Below are positions 8,822-17,514 of a DNA stretch of 38,202 bases, one piece after another. A program made the translations under genes and the position numbers. Positions within the stretch are counted from its first letter, which is position 1. Each line of letters starts with the position of its first letter. The stretch is taken from positions 1 to 38,202 of the forward strand of contig JAEOTV010000127.1 in assembly GCA_016839635.1 (NCBI GenBank). Reading direction: 5' to 3'. Origin of the DNA: Promethearchaeota archaeon. Lineage in GTDB: Archaea > Asgardarchaeota > Lokiarchaeia > Sigynarchaeales > SOKP01. The notes beneath the pieces were generated by a model. That model saw nothing but the letters and a program-made list of their open reading frames with translations, was not told the DNA's origin and did not search any database.

Positions 8822-10287
8822 TTACTAGCACCTCCCCTTTCACTTTTCAAAATGAAGTCTTTAGTTTTTCCCAGAAGAAAATTAGTATCTTCTCCTCTCT
8901 TCGTAATTTCTTTGTAAGATTTATTCAGTTCTCTTGATAAGATCTCAATAACGCGAGGACGGCAGAATCCTCCTTGGCATCTACCCATACCAGGCCTGCA
9001 TCGAAATTTTACTCCATCGACTGTATTAGCACCAACTGGAGCATGAATTGCGTCAATTATTTCCTTTTCAGGAATGGTTTCACAGCGGCATATGATTCTG
9101 CCCCAACGGGGATCTTCTTGAATCTTTTTATCAAGTTCTTCTTTGGTAAAGTCTTTAAATCGTTCGGGTTTGGGTCTGATAGGATTGTAATCTTCCTTCT
9201 CTTTTAATTCTACACCTAATAATTCGAGAAATTCAACTACTTTTTCTGCGATTGCAAAAGTTGCTGTTAAACCGGGGGATAAAATTCCTGCAACATTAAT
9301 AAAACCATAAACATCCGTATTATCAATTATAAAATCATACGTATCTGGAACTGCTCTAAGTCCTGCGAAATTTCTAATTGAACTTCTCACAGGAAGATTT
9401 GGGATTAGTTTCACACCTCCATCCAAAATCTCTTTTAAACCGGCAGTTGTTGTTGAAATATCTTCAGGATCAGTTAAGTTTTGAGCATTAGGTCCCACAA
9501 AAGTGTTTCCGTGTAGTGTAGGGCAAACCAAAATTCCTTTTGATACTTTAGTTGGAATTGGGAATAAGATTTTGTTTAATTGAATAGCATTCCGGTCAAA
9601 GAGAATATATTCACCCTTTCTTGGCATTATACTAAAATAATCTAACCCTAACATTTTGGAAATTCTCGCAGCATGCAATCCAGCAGCATTTATTAGATTT
9701 CTTCCCTGAAATTCACCCTTATATGTTCTAACTGTGAAAATATAATCTTGATGTTTAATTTTGGTACACTCATGGTTTCTGAAAAACTTTACACCATTCA
9801 TAGCAGCATTTTCCGCTAAAGCAAATGTTAATTCATAAGGGCTAGCAAGTCCTGCTGATGGAGCATGTAATACTCCAACAACTTCATCTGTTAAGTTTGG
9901 TTCCAATTGTTTTATTTTCTTCTTATCTAATATAACTTCTAAACCTGAAATACCATCTTCAGTACCTTTTTTTCTTTCATCTTCTAATTTTTCAATCTGA
10001 TTATCCTCTAATGCTACTACAAATGACCCTATTCGCTTGAATGGAAAATTTAATTCCTCTGCTGCCTGAGTATATAGTTTATTTCCCCTAATACATAAGT
10101 ATCGCTTAACGTATTCTCTTGAAGAAGCATAACCAGCGTGTATTACCCCTGAATTAGCTTTAGTAGTTCCAGATGCAATCTCTGCCTCTTTTTCTAATAA
10201 ACACACATTTAAATTATATTTTGAAAGAGCACGGGCTATAGAACAACCGGTGACCCCGCCTCCAATAATTATTAAATCGTAAATCAA
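8818..10287 (-). CDS. glpA: GlpA-type glycerol-3-phosphate dehydrogenase with BFD-like Fe-S domain
   Basis: A 489-residue flavoprotein of the DAO/GlpA family. The N-terminal FAD site is IIGGGVTGCSIARAL (about 7-21), followed by GTTKANSGVIHAGY (about 40-53), typical of GlpA and L-2-hydroxyglutarate oxidase-like enzymes. The C-terminal 90 residues form a bacterioferritin-associated-ferredoxin-like [2Fe-2S] domain with Cys400, Cys402, Cys430, Cys437 and Cys442. It starts at TTG (10285-10287) with an AGAAAGG ribosome-binding site and a TATA-like element about 80 nt upstream; no in-frame ATG fits. It heads a three-gene operon. G3P to dihydroxyacetone phosphate is the likely reaction; another 2-hydroxy acid cannot be excluded. 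No glycerol kinase is adjacent. Confidence 0.85.
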   Translation of the reverse strand: MIYDLIIIGGGVTGCSIARALSKYNLNVCLLEKEAEIASGTTKANSGVIHAGYASSREYVKRYLCIRGNKLYTQAAEELNFPFKRIGSFVVALEDNQIEKLEDERKKGTEDGISGLEVILDKKKIKQLEPNLTDEVVGVLHAPSAGLASPYELTFALAENAAMNGVKFFRNHECTKIKHQDYIFTVRTYKGEFQGRNLINAAGLHAARISKMLGLDYFSIMPRKGEYILFDRNAIQLNKILFPIPTKVSKGILVCPTLHGNTFVGPNAQNLTDPEDISTTTAGLKEILDGGVKLIPNLPVRSSIRNFAGLRAVPDTYDFIIDNTDVYGFINVAGILSPGLTATFAIAEKVVEFLELLGVELKEKEDYNPIRPKPERFKDFTKEELDKKIQEDPRWGRIICRCETIPEKEIIDAIHAPVGANTVDGVKFRCRPGMGRCQGGFCRPRVIEILSRELNKSYKEITKRGEDTNFLLGKTKDFILKSERGGASK

Positions 10288-10465
10288 GTAAACACTAACC
10301 TTTCTTAAATTATTAATTATAAAACATCAAAAATGAATATTTAAATCTAATCTTAAAAAATATAAATACCTTTTAAATTTATTAAAGAGAAAAAAAGTTA
10401 TGTCTATGTAATTGAATTTTGTTTCTCTGAATTTCTGAAGAGTTTATTAACCCATTTTTGGTTCT

Positions 10466-10786
10466 CTATAAAATAGCAGCTAAAAGGAACCATAGAAGAT
10501 TAAAAACAATCGCCATTAGTATTAGAATCTTTGTTACAGGATTAAATAATGTGTTTTTTAATGCTTTTGTTGTCTTTAATTGTAATTCACTTTCTACAAG
10601 ATTTTCAATTGAATTCTTGGCAGAATTTGTGTTTTTCATGTGAATTGAGCCTAAAAACCTTGGAGATGTTAAACTACTAATAATATTTTCTAAATGATTT
10701 GAATAGAATTGCTTTTTTTTATTAATAGATGGAAGTTCTTTAAATTCTGCGTTATCAGCAGAATCATTATAATCAGTTTGTTTCAT
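10466..10786 (-). CDS. Small protein with C-terminal membrane anchor
   Basis: A 106-residue protein, polar and Asn/Ser/Lys-rich for about 80 residues. It ends in a single hydrophobic stretch, KILILMAIVFNLLWFLLAAIL, reaching the very C-terminus. That is the layout of a tail-anchored membrane protein. The ATG at 10786 is preceded by AAAAGGAAAT, a plausible ribosome-binding site. I do not recognise the family. A shorter open frame on the opposite strand covers the same DNA, but codon structure and the clean tail anchor favour this one. It stands alone, facing away from the lactate dehydrogenase gene. Confidence 0.55.
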   Translation of the reverse strand: MKQTDYNDSADNAEFKELPSINKKKQFYSNHLENIISSLTSPRFLGSIHMKNTNSAKNSIENLVESELQLKTTKALKNTLFNPVTKILILMAIVFNLLWFLLAAIL

Positions 10787-10972
10787 TTTTATTTCCTTTT
10801 ATTATTACCAAATTTTCTTTTTCATGAATAAAAAATCAAATCAATCTTAAATTATTTTCGATTATAGAAACAAAAAGAAAAGATTTGAAGTCAAATATGA
10901 AAAGTATAATGTGAAAGATTTTTGTAATATTTCAAAGTGTTTTATTGAGATAAATTTTATTTTTAAAAGAAT

Positions 10973-11005
10973 AAAATATAACTAAAGTCATTTACCACAA
11001 TATAA
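10973..11005 (+). promoter_or_regulatory. Probable promoter of dehydrogenase-larA operon
   Basis: An AAAATATA TATA-like box lies at 10973-10980, about 52 nt before the ATG at 11033, which places transcription start near 11005. The flanking 10787-11032 stretch is AT-rich non-coding sequence with no other feature seen. This is position and pattern only. Confidence 0.35.
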
Positions 11006-11032
11006 TTAAGCTTCAACAGAAAAATTTTAAAA

Positions 11033-12778
11033 ATGGAACCTTATTATAATAAAATCTCCGAACTTTTATTAAATAGATTTAAGGAAATCGTTGGAGAGGG
11101 TTTTTGTTTTGATGATTATGAAGTAAGATATACTTATGCTTTTGGAGGAGGTATTTTTAACAAAACTTGGGTTCCAGATTTAATATTAATACCGCAGAAT
11201 ATAAAACAGGTTTCTGAAATCCTAAATTTAGCCAATCAAAATAGAATTCCAGTAACCCCTCGTGGAAGTGGTACAAGTCTGTCATCTGGTTCACTAAGTC
11301 CCTATGGTGGAGTTATTTTAGATTTGAGTCAAATGAATGAAATTTTAAAGGTTGATATTGATAATAATGTAGTAGAAGTTGAACCAGGAGTAATATGTGA
11401 TGAGTTAAATGAGGTGTTAAAACCATATGGATACTTTTTTCCTCCAGATCCTGGTTCTAGTTCCGTTGCTACAATTGGAGGAATGGTTGCGAGTAATGCT
11501 GGCGGCATTCAAGCATTCAAGTACGGTGTTACAAAAAATTATGTTTTATATTTAGAAGTTGTATTATCAGATGGAAGGATTTTGAATTTAGGGTCAAAAG
11601 TCTTAAAATCAGTATCTTCTTATAACATAAAAGACCTTTTTATTGGTTCTGAAGGAACCTTAGGTGTTATTACAAAGATAGGCTTAAGAATTCGACCTTT
11701 ACCAAAAGCACGAAAATTAGGACTGTTTATTTTTGATAATGCTACTGATTTAAAAGATGCTGTTTTAGAGATAAGAAGAAAAGGGATCATACCAAATTTA
11801 TTAGAATTTATGGATAAAATAATTTTAAGAGCTGTTACAGAATATTTAGGTGGTGAATTCTTTGATTTTCCCGAGGGATACGTTTTACTAGCTGAAGTTG
11901 ATGGAAACACGTCAATTGAAGTTGAGGAGTCATTTGCAGTTATGTTTGATATTATTATCCAAAAAAATCCAATCTATAATAAAATTGCAGGAACCAAGGA
12001 AGAAAGAGAAAGATTAATCTTAGCTAGGAAAGCTAATCTTCCAGCTCTTTCAAGAATTAGACCCAATACCTGTGTTGAAGATTGTACAATTCAAATTTCA
12101 GAGTTTTCTGATGTTATAAAAAAGATTGAGGAGATTCCTAAAAAAATTAACGCAAAAAATTTATTAGTTGCAATAATTTGTCATATGGAAGGAAATCTAC
12201 ATCCAACATTTTTATTTAATGAAAATGATGAGCAAGATGTAAGAGATTTCAAAAAAGCAATAGATTATTTATACAAAAAAATAATAATACCTGCAGGAGG
12301 ATCAATTACTGGAGAACATGGAATAGGTAAAATAAAAACACCATATCTAGAATTAGAACATAACTCTAATGTAATTGAATTAATGACACAAATTAAAAAA
12401 TTCTACGATCCAAATATGATTTTAAATCCTGGAATAGGAAAAGGTGATCTTCGAGAGATTGATACTCCAAATATAAAACGTTCTCTAAAAAAACAATCCA
12501 ACGGAATTTTAGAATTAAAGTGTATGAGATGTGGATTTTGCATCTCATGTCCATCAAGAATTAATTATGCCTTAGAAACATTTAGCCCTAGGGGACGTTT
12601 ATGTCTTTTAAATGGATTAGTCCATGGTGATTTAGAGTTAAATGATTTAATAATAGAAGTGTTTCATACCTGCACTTTATGTGGGCTCTGTCAAACCAAG
12701 TGTCCTGCTGGTGTAAATACAATTGAAATTTTTGAACAAGCGAGAGAGATTATTCATAAGAATAGCAAAAAATCATGA
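11033..12778 (+). CDS. FAD-linked D-lactate/glycolate dehydrogenase with fused ferredoxin domain
   Basis: A 581-residue fusion. Residues about 1-470 are a GlcD-type FAD-linked oxidase: the PCMH FAD domain contains PRGSGTSLSSGSLSPYGG (about 80-97), and GSITGEHGIGKIK lies in the C-terminal cap. Residues about 490-575 add two 4Fe-4S motifs. The first is Cys497-x2-Cys500-x2-Cys503-x2-CysPro (506), one residue shorter in the last gap than usual. The second is canonical CxxCxxCxxxCP at 547, 550, 553 and 557. This is the N-terminal part of GlcF fused on, without its CCG domains. The stop overlaps the larA start (ATGA), so the two products are made together. D-lactate is the likely substrate. Confidence 0.9.
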   Translation: MEPYYNKISELLLNRFKEIVGEGFCFDDYEVRYTYAFGGGIFNKTWVPDLILIPQNIKQVSEILNLANQNRIPVTPRGSGTSLSSGSLSPYGGVILDLSQMNEILKVDIDNNVVEVEPGVICDELNEVLKPYGYFFPPDPGSSSVATIGGMVASNAGGIQAFKYGVTKNYVLYLEVVLSDGRILNLGSKVLKSVSSYNIKDLFIGSEGTLGVITKIGLRIRPLPKARKLGLFIFDNATDLKDAVLEIRRKGIIPNLLEFMDKIILRAVTEYLGGEFFDFPEGYVLLAEVDGNTSIEVEESFAVMFDIIIQKNPIYNKIAGTKEERERLILARKANLPALSRIRPNTCVEDCTIQISEFSDVIKKIEEIPKKINAKNLLVAIICHMEGNLHPTFLFNENDEQDVRDFKKAIDYLYKKIIIPAGGSITGEHGIGKIKTPYLELEHNSNVIELMTQIKKFYDPNMILNPGIGKGDLREIDTPNIKRSLKKQSNGILELKCMRCGFCISCPSRINYALETFSPRGRLCLLNGLVHGDLELNDLIIEVFHTCTLCGLCQTKCPAGVNTIEIFEQAREIIHKNSKKS

Positions 12779-14064
12779 AATTTGATTATGGAAAAGATGG
12801 TATTGAAATAACAATAGACCCAAAATGGAATACTACCATCTTCAAACCTTCAGAACAAAAACCTATTGAAAATCCGATACTAAAAATCAAAGAAGCAATT
12901 AATAATCCAATTGGATGTTTACCTCTTAAAGATGTAATCAATAATAAGAGCAATTTAAAAACAGTTTGTATTGTTTCAAGTGATGCAACTAGACCTGTTC
13001 CTTCAAGTTTAATCCTTGAAGCTTTAGTAGATGAGTTAAATGCTTATGGAATCAGAGATAATCAAATCAAAATTTTGATTGCTACAGGACTACACCGTCA
13101 TTCCTATGAAGATGAGTTGCAATTTATTTTAGGTAAAAATCTACAGGGTCGATTTAGAGTATTTAATCATCAAGCCAATGATAAAGATTCTTTGACTCAA
13201 ATAAGATTACCAAATGAGAAGGATTCTATTTTAATTAATAAACATTATTCAACTGCTGAATTAAAAATTTTAACCGGCTATGTTGAGCCCCACTTTTTTT
13301 TTGGCTTTTCAGGTGGCCGTAAATCAATAATTCCAGGTATTTCAGGTGCAGAAACAATCCAAATTAATCACTCTGCTGAGAATATCAATTCAAAATATGC
13401 TCGATTCGGAATTTATAAGGATAATCCATTACATAATCAAGCAATTGAAATTTCTAACATCGTAGGAGTAGATTTTATTGTTAATGTATGTATTAATGAA
13501 CAACATGAAATTGTTCAAATTGCGGCGGGAGATCTTATTAACGCTCATGAAAAATTAGTAGATTATCAAAAAATGTATATTTTCAGAGAAATCAAAGAGC
13601 TTTATGATATTGTCATATGTGGGAATGGAGGGTATCCCCTAGACCTTAATTTATACCAAGCAGTAAAAAGCATGGCAATCGGAGAAATGGCTGTGAAAAA
13701 TGGAGGTACAATTATTGCTGTAAATGAATGTATTGATGGGATTGGGCAAGACAAGTTTAAGGAATTGATGTATTCTGATATGCCCCCAAGTGAAATTCAT
13801 AGAGAAATAATAAATAAGAAAATTGTAGTGCCTGATCAATGGGAAATTCAAATTCTTGCACGAATTCTCATGAAAGCAGACATATTTATCATTTCTAATC
13901 TAAATGAAGATGAAATTGGCAATATTGGATTAAAATATGCTGAAACCGTTGAAGAAGCTATTAAGATTTGTCTAAAGAAATTTGGACCTAATGCATCAAT
14001 ATTAATTTTACCTAATGGTCCCTTAGTACTCCCATTTTTAAAGATATCTGATAATAAAAAATGA
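12775..14064 (+). CDS. larA: LarA-type nickel-pincer lactate racemase
   Basis: A 429-residue LarA-family (DUF2088) protein. Its residues correspond by spacing to the Lactobacillus plantarum LarA active site (Arg75, His108, His174, Lys184, His200): Arg73 in DATRPVP, His107 in ATGLHRH, His173 in EPHFFFGF, Lys183 in GGRKSIIPG and His199 in INHS. Lys183 would carry the nickel-pincer nucleotide cofactor. Translational coupling with the upstream D-lactate dehydrogenase implies conversion of L- to D-lactate for oxidation. The LarA family also includes racemases and epimerases for other 2-hydroxy acids, so the substrate rests mainly on context. The cofactor makers LarB, LarC and LarE are not in the window. 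Confidence 0.92.
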   Translation: MKFDYGKDGIEITIDPKWNTTIFKPSEQKPIENPILKIKEAINNPIGCLPLKDVINNKSNLKTVCIVSSDATRPVPSSLILEALVDELNAYGIRDNQIKILIATGLHRHSYEDELQFILGKNLQGRFRVFNHQANDKDSLTQIRLPNEKDSILINKHYSTAELKILTGYVEPHFFFGFSGGRKSIIPGISGAETIQINHSAENINSKYARFGIYKDNPLHNQAIEISNIVGVDFIVNVCINEQHEIVQIAAGDLINAHEKLVDYQKMYIFREIKELYDIVICGNGGYPLDLNLYQAVKSMAIGEMAVKNGGTIIAVNECIDGIGQDKFKELMYSDMPPSEIHREIINKKIVVPDQWEIQILARILMKADIFIISNLNEDEIGNIGLKYAETVEEAIKICLKKFGPNASILILPNGPLVLPFLKISDNKK

Positions 14065-14229
14065 ATGTACGTGTTAGTGCCACATAAAAAAATAGAGGAT
14101 AAAGAAGAACAGAAACCCCTTTTTAGCTTTAATATAATTTTCTAATATTCTCCGCTTTCAGTTTAAAAATTTTTCTTTTTCCCTATATTTTAATACTAAT
14201 TATTTGTCTAATTTTATAAGTTTAAACCT

Positions 14230-14247
14230 TGATTCCTTTATGAATCA
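14230..14247. promoter_or_regulatory. Short inverted repeat in 14065-14347 gap
   Basis: TGATTC-N6-GAATCA, a perfect 6-bp inverted repeat, sits about 100 nt before the membrane hydrolase start. The rest of this 283-nt gap is AT-rich, with no RNA gene or ORF seen. Chance occurrence is quite possible. Confidence 0.2.
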
Positions 14248-14347
14248 TTGGGTAGAAGAATATCTAGTACTGGTAAGAATCTCAGGAATTAGATTTAGTC
14301 TTTACATTAACATTTAGGATTAAGGGAGAACCAAAGGTAAGAAGAAA

Positions 14348-16078
14348 ATGAAGATCGGGGAGAATTGGTTAAAAATCCCAACAATTAAATTTGCCTGCTA
14401 CTCCTCAGTTACCTTGAATTCGATATGTGCTATTTTAGGAATCTTTTATTTAGTATTTCCTTCCTACTCAATATTGTGGGATGTTTTTGGAATTCTTCTT
14501 TTAATGACATTTTTTGGAAATCTTACTCTTATTTTTATTAACTCAAACAAGGAAAATGGAAGGAGTAAATTCACAACTAAAATGAATCTATTCAGTTATG
14601 TTTATTTAATATATATTATTCTTGCTATAGTTTGTATGATGCTGGGTAATTTACTTGTTTCTGTAACTTATTCCAATTACTTAATTGATAATTTATTGGC
14701 ATATACCTTAATTTATCTCTTCTATTTTGGGACGTTAATTATAGGAATTATTTATGCTGGTGTTGGAAATAAAACGTATAATAGGATAAAATTAGGAACT
14801 CTAGATACTTTTTCCAAAAAACGATTTACAACTAATTATGTTAAAACTAAAAAAGTATTAACGAAAATTATTACTGTAATTTCCAGAGTTACATTTATCA
14901 TCGGGATTATCTTTGGAATTGTAATTTTGGTTGGATCTTTTGAAGTGGTTACCACTTTTATAGCCATTGTCTCGGGTCAATTTGGAGCCTTCTTCTCTAT
15001 AATATTTTTTGCAAATACCATTCTTCTCTTAAAATTGAAACATCCTCTATGGGATACCAAGAAATTTTATAGAACAGCATTAGGTGGGTTTATAGTTTCT
15101 GGTTTGTTAATATCTCCTTTAGCTTTGAGCCAATATACAATTAATAATATTGAAAGTAACTTTTCAAATACATTTGGTTCAGATTGGAGAGAAAGAATAC
15201 CTTCTGAAGTTAGTAACTTCTTTTTAGACACCCCTTTCTCTTTATCAAGTTATTTTTTAGGAACCTCTCCTAAGGATTGTAGAATTGAGCAGAATATTCA
15301 ATTTTTTGATGATGAAGGAATAAAACTATACTTTGACGCTTACATACCTTTAGATAATAATGATAAACATCCTGGAACTAATTCTACAATTATAAGAATC
15401 CATGGAGGAGCTTGGGTTTCTGGTGATAAAGGTTTGATGAACATGATGCAGATGAACAAATATTTTGCTGCTCAAGGATATAGAGTTTTTGATATTCAAT
15501 ATGGAATTGATGAAAATCCTTTATATGCATTTGATCCCTTAACTCCTGAGTATAAAAAAGGTAATTTTGATATTGATGATATGATGCGTCATATTGGTGC
15601 TTTCACTAATTATTTATCTGATAATGCGGATACTTATGGGACAAATTTGGATTCTGTGTTTATTAGTGGGGGATCAGCAGGAGGACATCTAACTTGTGCT
15701 GCTGCTTTAGCTATCGCGAGCGGAAATTATACGGATATATTCAGTGCTAATATGACTATCAAAGGATTGATTCCTTTCTATCCCGCAAATGATCTTATGA
15801 ATTTTTTTGGAATTAGTGGTAGTGATGAGTTTAAAAACCCAGAAAAGCTAATTAAGAGTGATAGCCCTCCTTGTCTTATCTTTCAAGGCACTCATGATAT
15901 AATCAATTATTTTAGTATAGCTGAAAATATTCGAAACACATATAGCGATAATTCAAATGAAAACTGTGCAATCTTATGGATGCCCTTTGGTGGCCATGCA
16001 TCCGATTTCTATTTCACGGGTTATTATAATCAAATTTTCTTGTATTATATGGAGAGATTTATGTATCTCTACCATTAA
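14348..16078 (+). CDS. Membrane-anchored alpha/beta hydrolase (esterase/lipase-like)
   Basis: A 576-residue protein. Residues 1 to about 265 contain roughly six to seven hydrophobic helices; residues about 310-576 are an alpha/beta-hydrolase of the hormone-sensitive-lipase/BD-FAE type. The oxyanion motif HGGAW is at 352-356, the nucleophile elbow GGSAGG has Ser443, the acid is Asp517 in QGTHD, and the base is His550 in FGGHAS, so the triad is complete. The catalytic part probably faces outside or sits at the membrane. A polytopic membrane domain joined to an esterase domain is unusual. The substrate (acyl lipid, carbohydrate ester or peptide) is unknown. It appears to be a single-gene unit. 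Confidence 0.85.
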   Translation: MKIGENWLKIPTIKFACYSSVTLNSICAILGIFYLVFPSYSILWDVFGILLLMTFFGNLTLIFINSNKENGRSKFTTKMNLFSYVYLIYIILAIVCMMLGNLLVSVTYSNYLIDNLLAYTLIYLFYFGTLIIGIIYAGVGNKTYNRIKLGTLDTFSKKRFTTNYVKTKKVLTKIITVISRVTFIIGIIFGIVILVGSFEVVTTFIAIVSGQFGAFFSIIFFANTILLLKLKHPLWDTKKFYRTALGGFIVSGLLISPLALSQYTINNIESNFSNTFGSDWRERIPSEVSNFFLDTPFSLSSYFLGTSPKDCRIEQNIQFFDDEGIKLYFDAYIPLDNNDKHPGTNSTIIRIHGGAWVSGDKGLMNMMQMNKYFAAQGYRVFDIQYGIDENPLYAFDPLTPEYKKGNFDIDDMMRHIGAFTNYLSDNADTYGTNLDSVFISGGSAGGHLTCAAALAIASGNYTDIFSANMTIKGLIPFYPANDLMNFFGISGSDEFKNPEKLIKSDSPPCLIFQGTHDIINYFSIAENIRNTYSDNSNENCAILWMPFGGHASDFYFTGYYNQIFLYYMERFMYLYH

Positions 16079-16425
16079 AGTTCTTGTCGTATAAATTCAA
16101 TCAAAAAAATTCTCTTTTTTTCAGTTGTTTTTGATACCTAAACTTCTTATAATTTATAAATCCCACTAAAATCCCCCATTTTCATCTGTTCGTGGACATA
16201 TCACAATTTTAAAGAGTTAAATATTTATATAATGAATAAACATAAATAGACATAGTCAATAAAAAAATATTTTACAAAATTATAAAGATTATAATTTATT
16301 GTCGATACAAATATATACAAAACTGATCATAAAGATCACAGAATATATACAAATAGCGATAAATATCGATATTGACGTAAATATTAACAGCCGAAAAAAA
16401 ATAATACAATAAAAAGTGAACAAAA
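16079..16425. other. Intergenic region upstream of TFB (347 nt)
   Basis: No ORF or RNA gene was recognised. The first about 60 nt contain T-rich stretches that could end the hydrolase transcript. The remainder is very AT-rich and holds the repeat-dense regulatory region described separately. Confidence 0.6.
16303..16370 (+). promoter_or_regulatory. Repeat-dense promoter/operator region of TFB gene
   Basis: A 12-bp direct repeat AATATATACAAA occurs at 16310-16321 and 16342-16353, spaced 32 bp (about three helical turns). Between the copies lies a perfect inverted repeat TGATC-ATAAA-GATCA (16324-16338). After the second copy come CGAT-AAAT-ATCG (16357-16368) and an overlapping ATCGAT. Another CGATA lies at 16303. 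The start codon is about 55 nt further on. The motifs are directly visible; binding by TFB itself or another regulator is inference. Confidence 0.45.
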
Positions 16426-17358
16426 ATGAGTTATAGAGATAGATTACGATCAACAAAGACTGAGACAGAGAATGAAATTAGCTGTAGTCCAGATGCTCAA
16501 TGTTGCAGTAATCCTTGTATTGAATCTCGAGATGGAGATAATGTATGCTTAAATTGTGGTATGGTTATTGAACGCAATTTAGTAGGAAATGAACGAAGAG
16601 CTTATACCGTTGAAGAAGTAAATAAACGAAGACGAACAGAGCCTCGTTGGAGGGAATTTGGTCCCCGGACTATGCTTCCAGCATCAAAAGTAGATTCAAA
16701 GGGAAGATTAATAAATGCAAGAGGGAAAACATTATTCTCAAGATTATCAAAAATTCAAAATTCATTGATTTCAAGCATCGAACGCAATTTTTGGGAAGCT
16801 AAACCTAAACTCAAAATGCTTTCGAGCAAGATGAATATTCCTGAATATATTAAAGAAACAGCATGGAAGATTTATTCAGTTGTAGCCAAGAAAAAATTAA
16901 CAATGGGTAGATCTATTGATGGATTCATTGCGGCATCATTATATGCTGCAATCAGAGTACATGAATTTCCAAGATTATTAGAAGAAGTTTGTGAAGCTTC
17001 TATGACACCAAGAAGGACCGTACACCGTTCTTTAGGTATGGTCGTAAAGGAAGTTTTACCTGAATTATCACTTAAATATAAACCAATTACCGCTGAACAA
17101 TTAGTATTTCGGTTCGGGAATGACCTTGGTTTGCCAATGGAAACTCAGAAAAAAGCAATAAATATGCTTGTTGAAGCTTCGAGAAATGGATTATTACGAA
17201 CTGGTAAAGATCCAAAGGGATTAGCAGCAAGTGTAATTTACATGGCTGCAAAAGCAGGAAACTTTCGGAAGACACAAGCAGAAGTATCAGAAATCGCGAA
17301 AGTTACTGAGGTTACTTTAAGATCTCGCTCCAAACAAATAAAGAGTAAGTTACAGTAA
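16426..17358 (+). CDS. tfb: Transcription initiation factor TFB (TFIIB homolog)
   Basis: A 310-residue TFB. The N-terminal zinc ribbon is followed by the B-reader/linker (EPRWREFGPRTMLP, about 71-84) and two cyclin-like repeats (about 110-200 and 210-305), the second ending in a helix-turn-helix for BRE contact (TEVTLRSRSKQIKSKL). The ribbon is odd: the second knuckle C41-x2-C44 is normal, but the first region has Cys20, Cys26, Cys27 and Cys31, without a standard CxxC at the usual distance, so a shortened C27-x3-C31 knuckle is likely. TFB recruits RNA polymerase to TATA/BRE promoters. Archaea often have several copies; the odd ribbon suggests a specialised one. Confidence 0.95.
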   Translation: MSYRDRLRSTKTETENEISCSPDAQCCSNPCIESRDGDNVCLNCGMVIERNLVGNERRAYTVEEVNKRRRTEPRWREFGPRTMLPASKVDSKGRLINARGKTLFSRLSKIQNSLISSIERNFWEAKPKLKMLSSKMNIPEYIKETAWKIYSVVAKKKLTMGRSIDGFIAASLYAAIRVHEFPRLLEEVCEASMTPRRTVHRSLGMVVKEVLPELSLKYKPITAEQLVFRFGNDLGLPMETQKKAINMLVEASRNGLLRTGKDPKGLAASVIYMAAKAGNFRKTQAEVSEIAKVTEVTLRSRSKQIKSKLQ

Positions 17359-17390
17359 AGAGACCTCACGATTTCGAGCAAGGAAATCAA

Positions 17391-17413
17391 TTTTTTTTCT
17401 TTTATTTTTTTTT
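17391..17413 (+). terminator. U-tract terminator after TFB
   Basis: A nearly uninterrupted run of T (with single C and A breaks) begins 33 nt after the TFB stop. Oligo-U without a hairpin is the usual archaeal intrinsic terminator. Confidence 0.6.
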
Positions 17414-17514
17414 TAAATTTTTAATTTTGTCTTTTAGGTTCTATAATGAATTTAACTTAAATTAAATAGAAAAAAAAAATGCTTTAATTAGAAATGATAT
17501 TATTCTCTAGAGTT

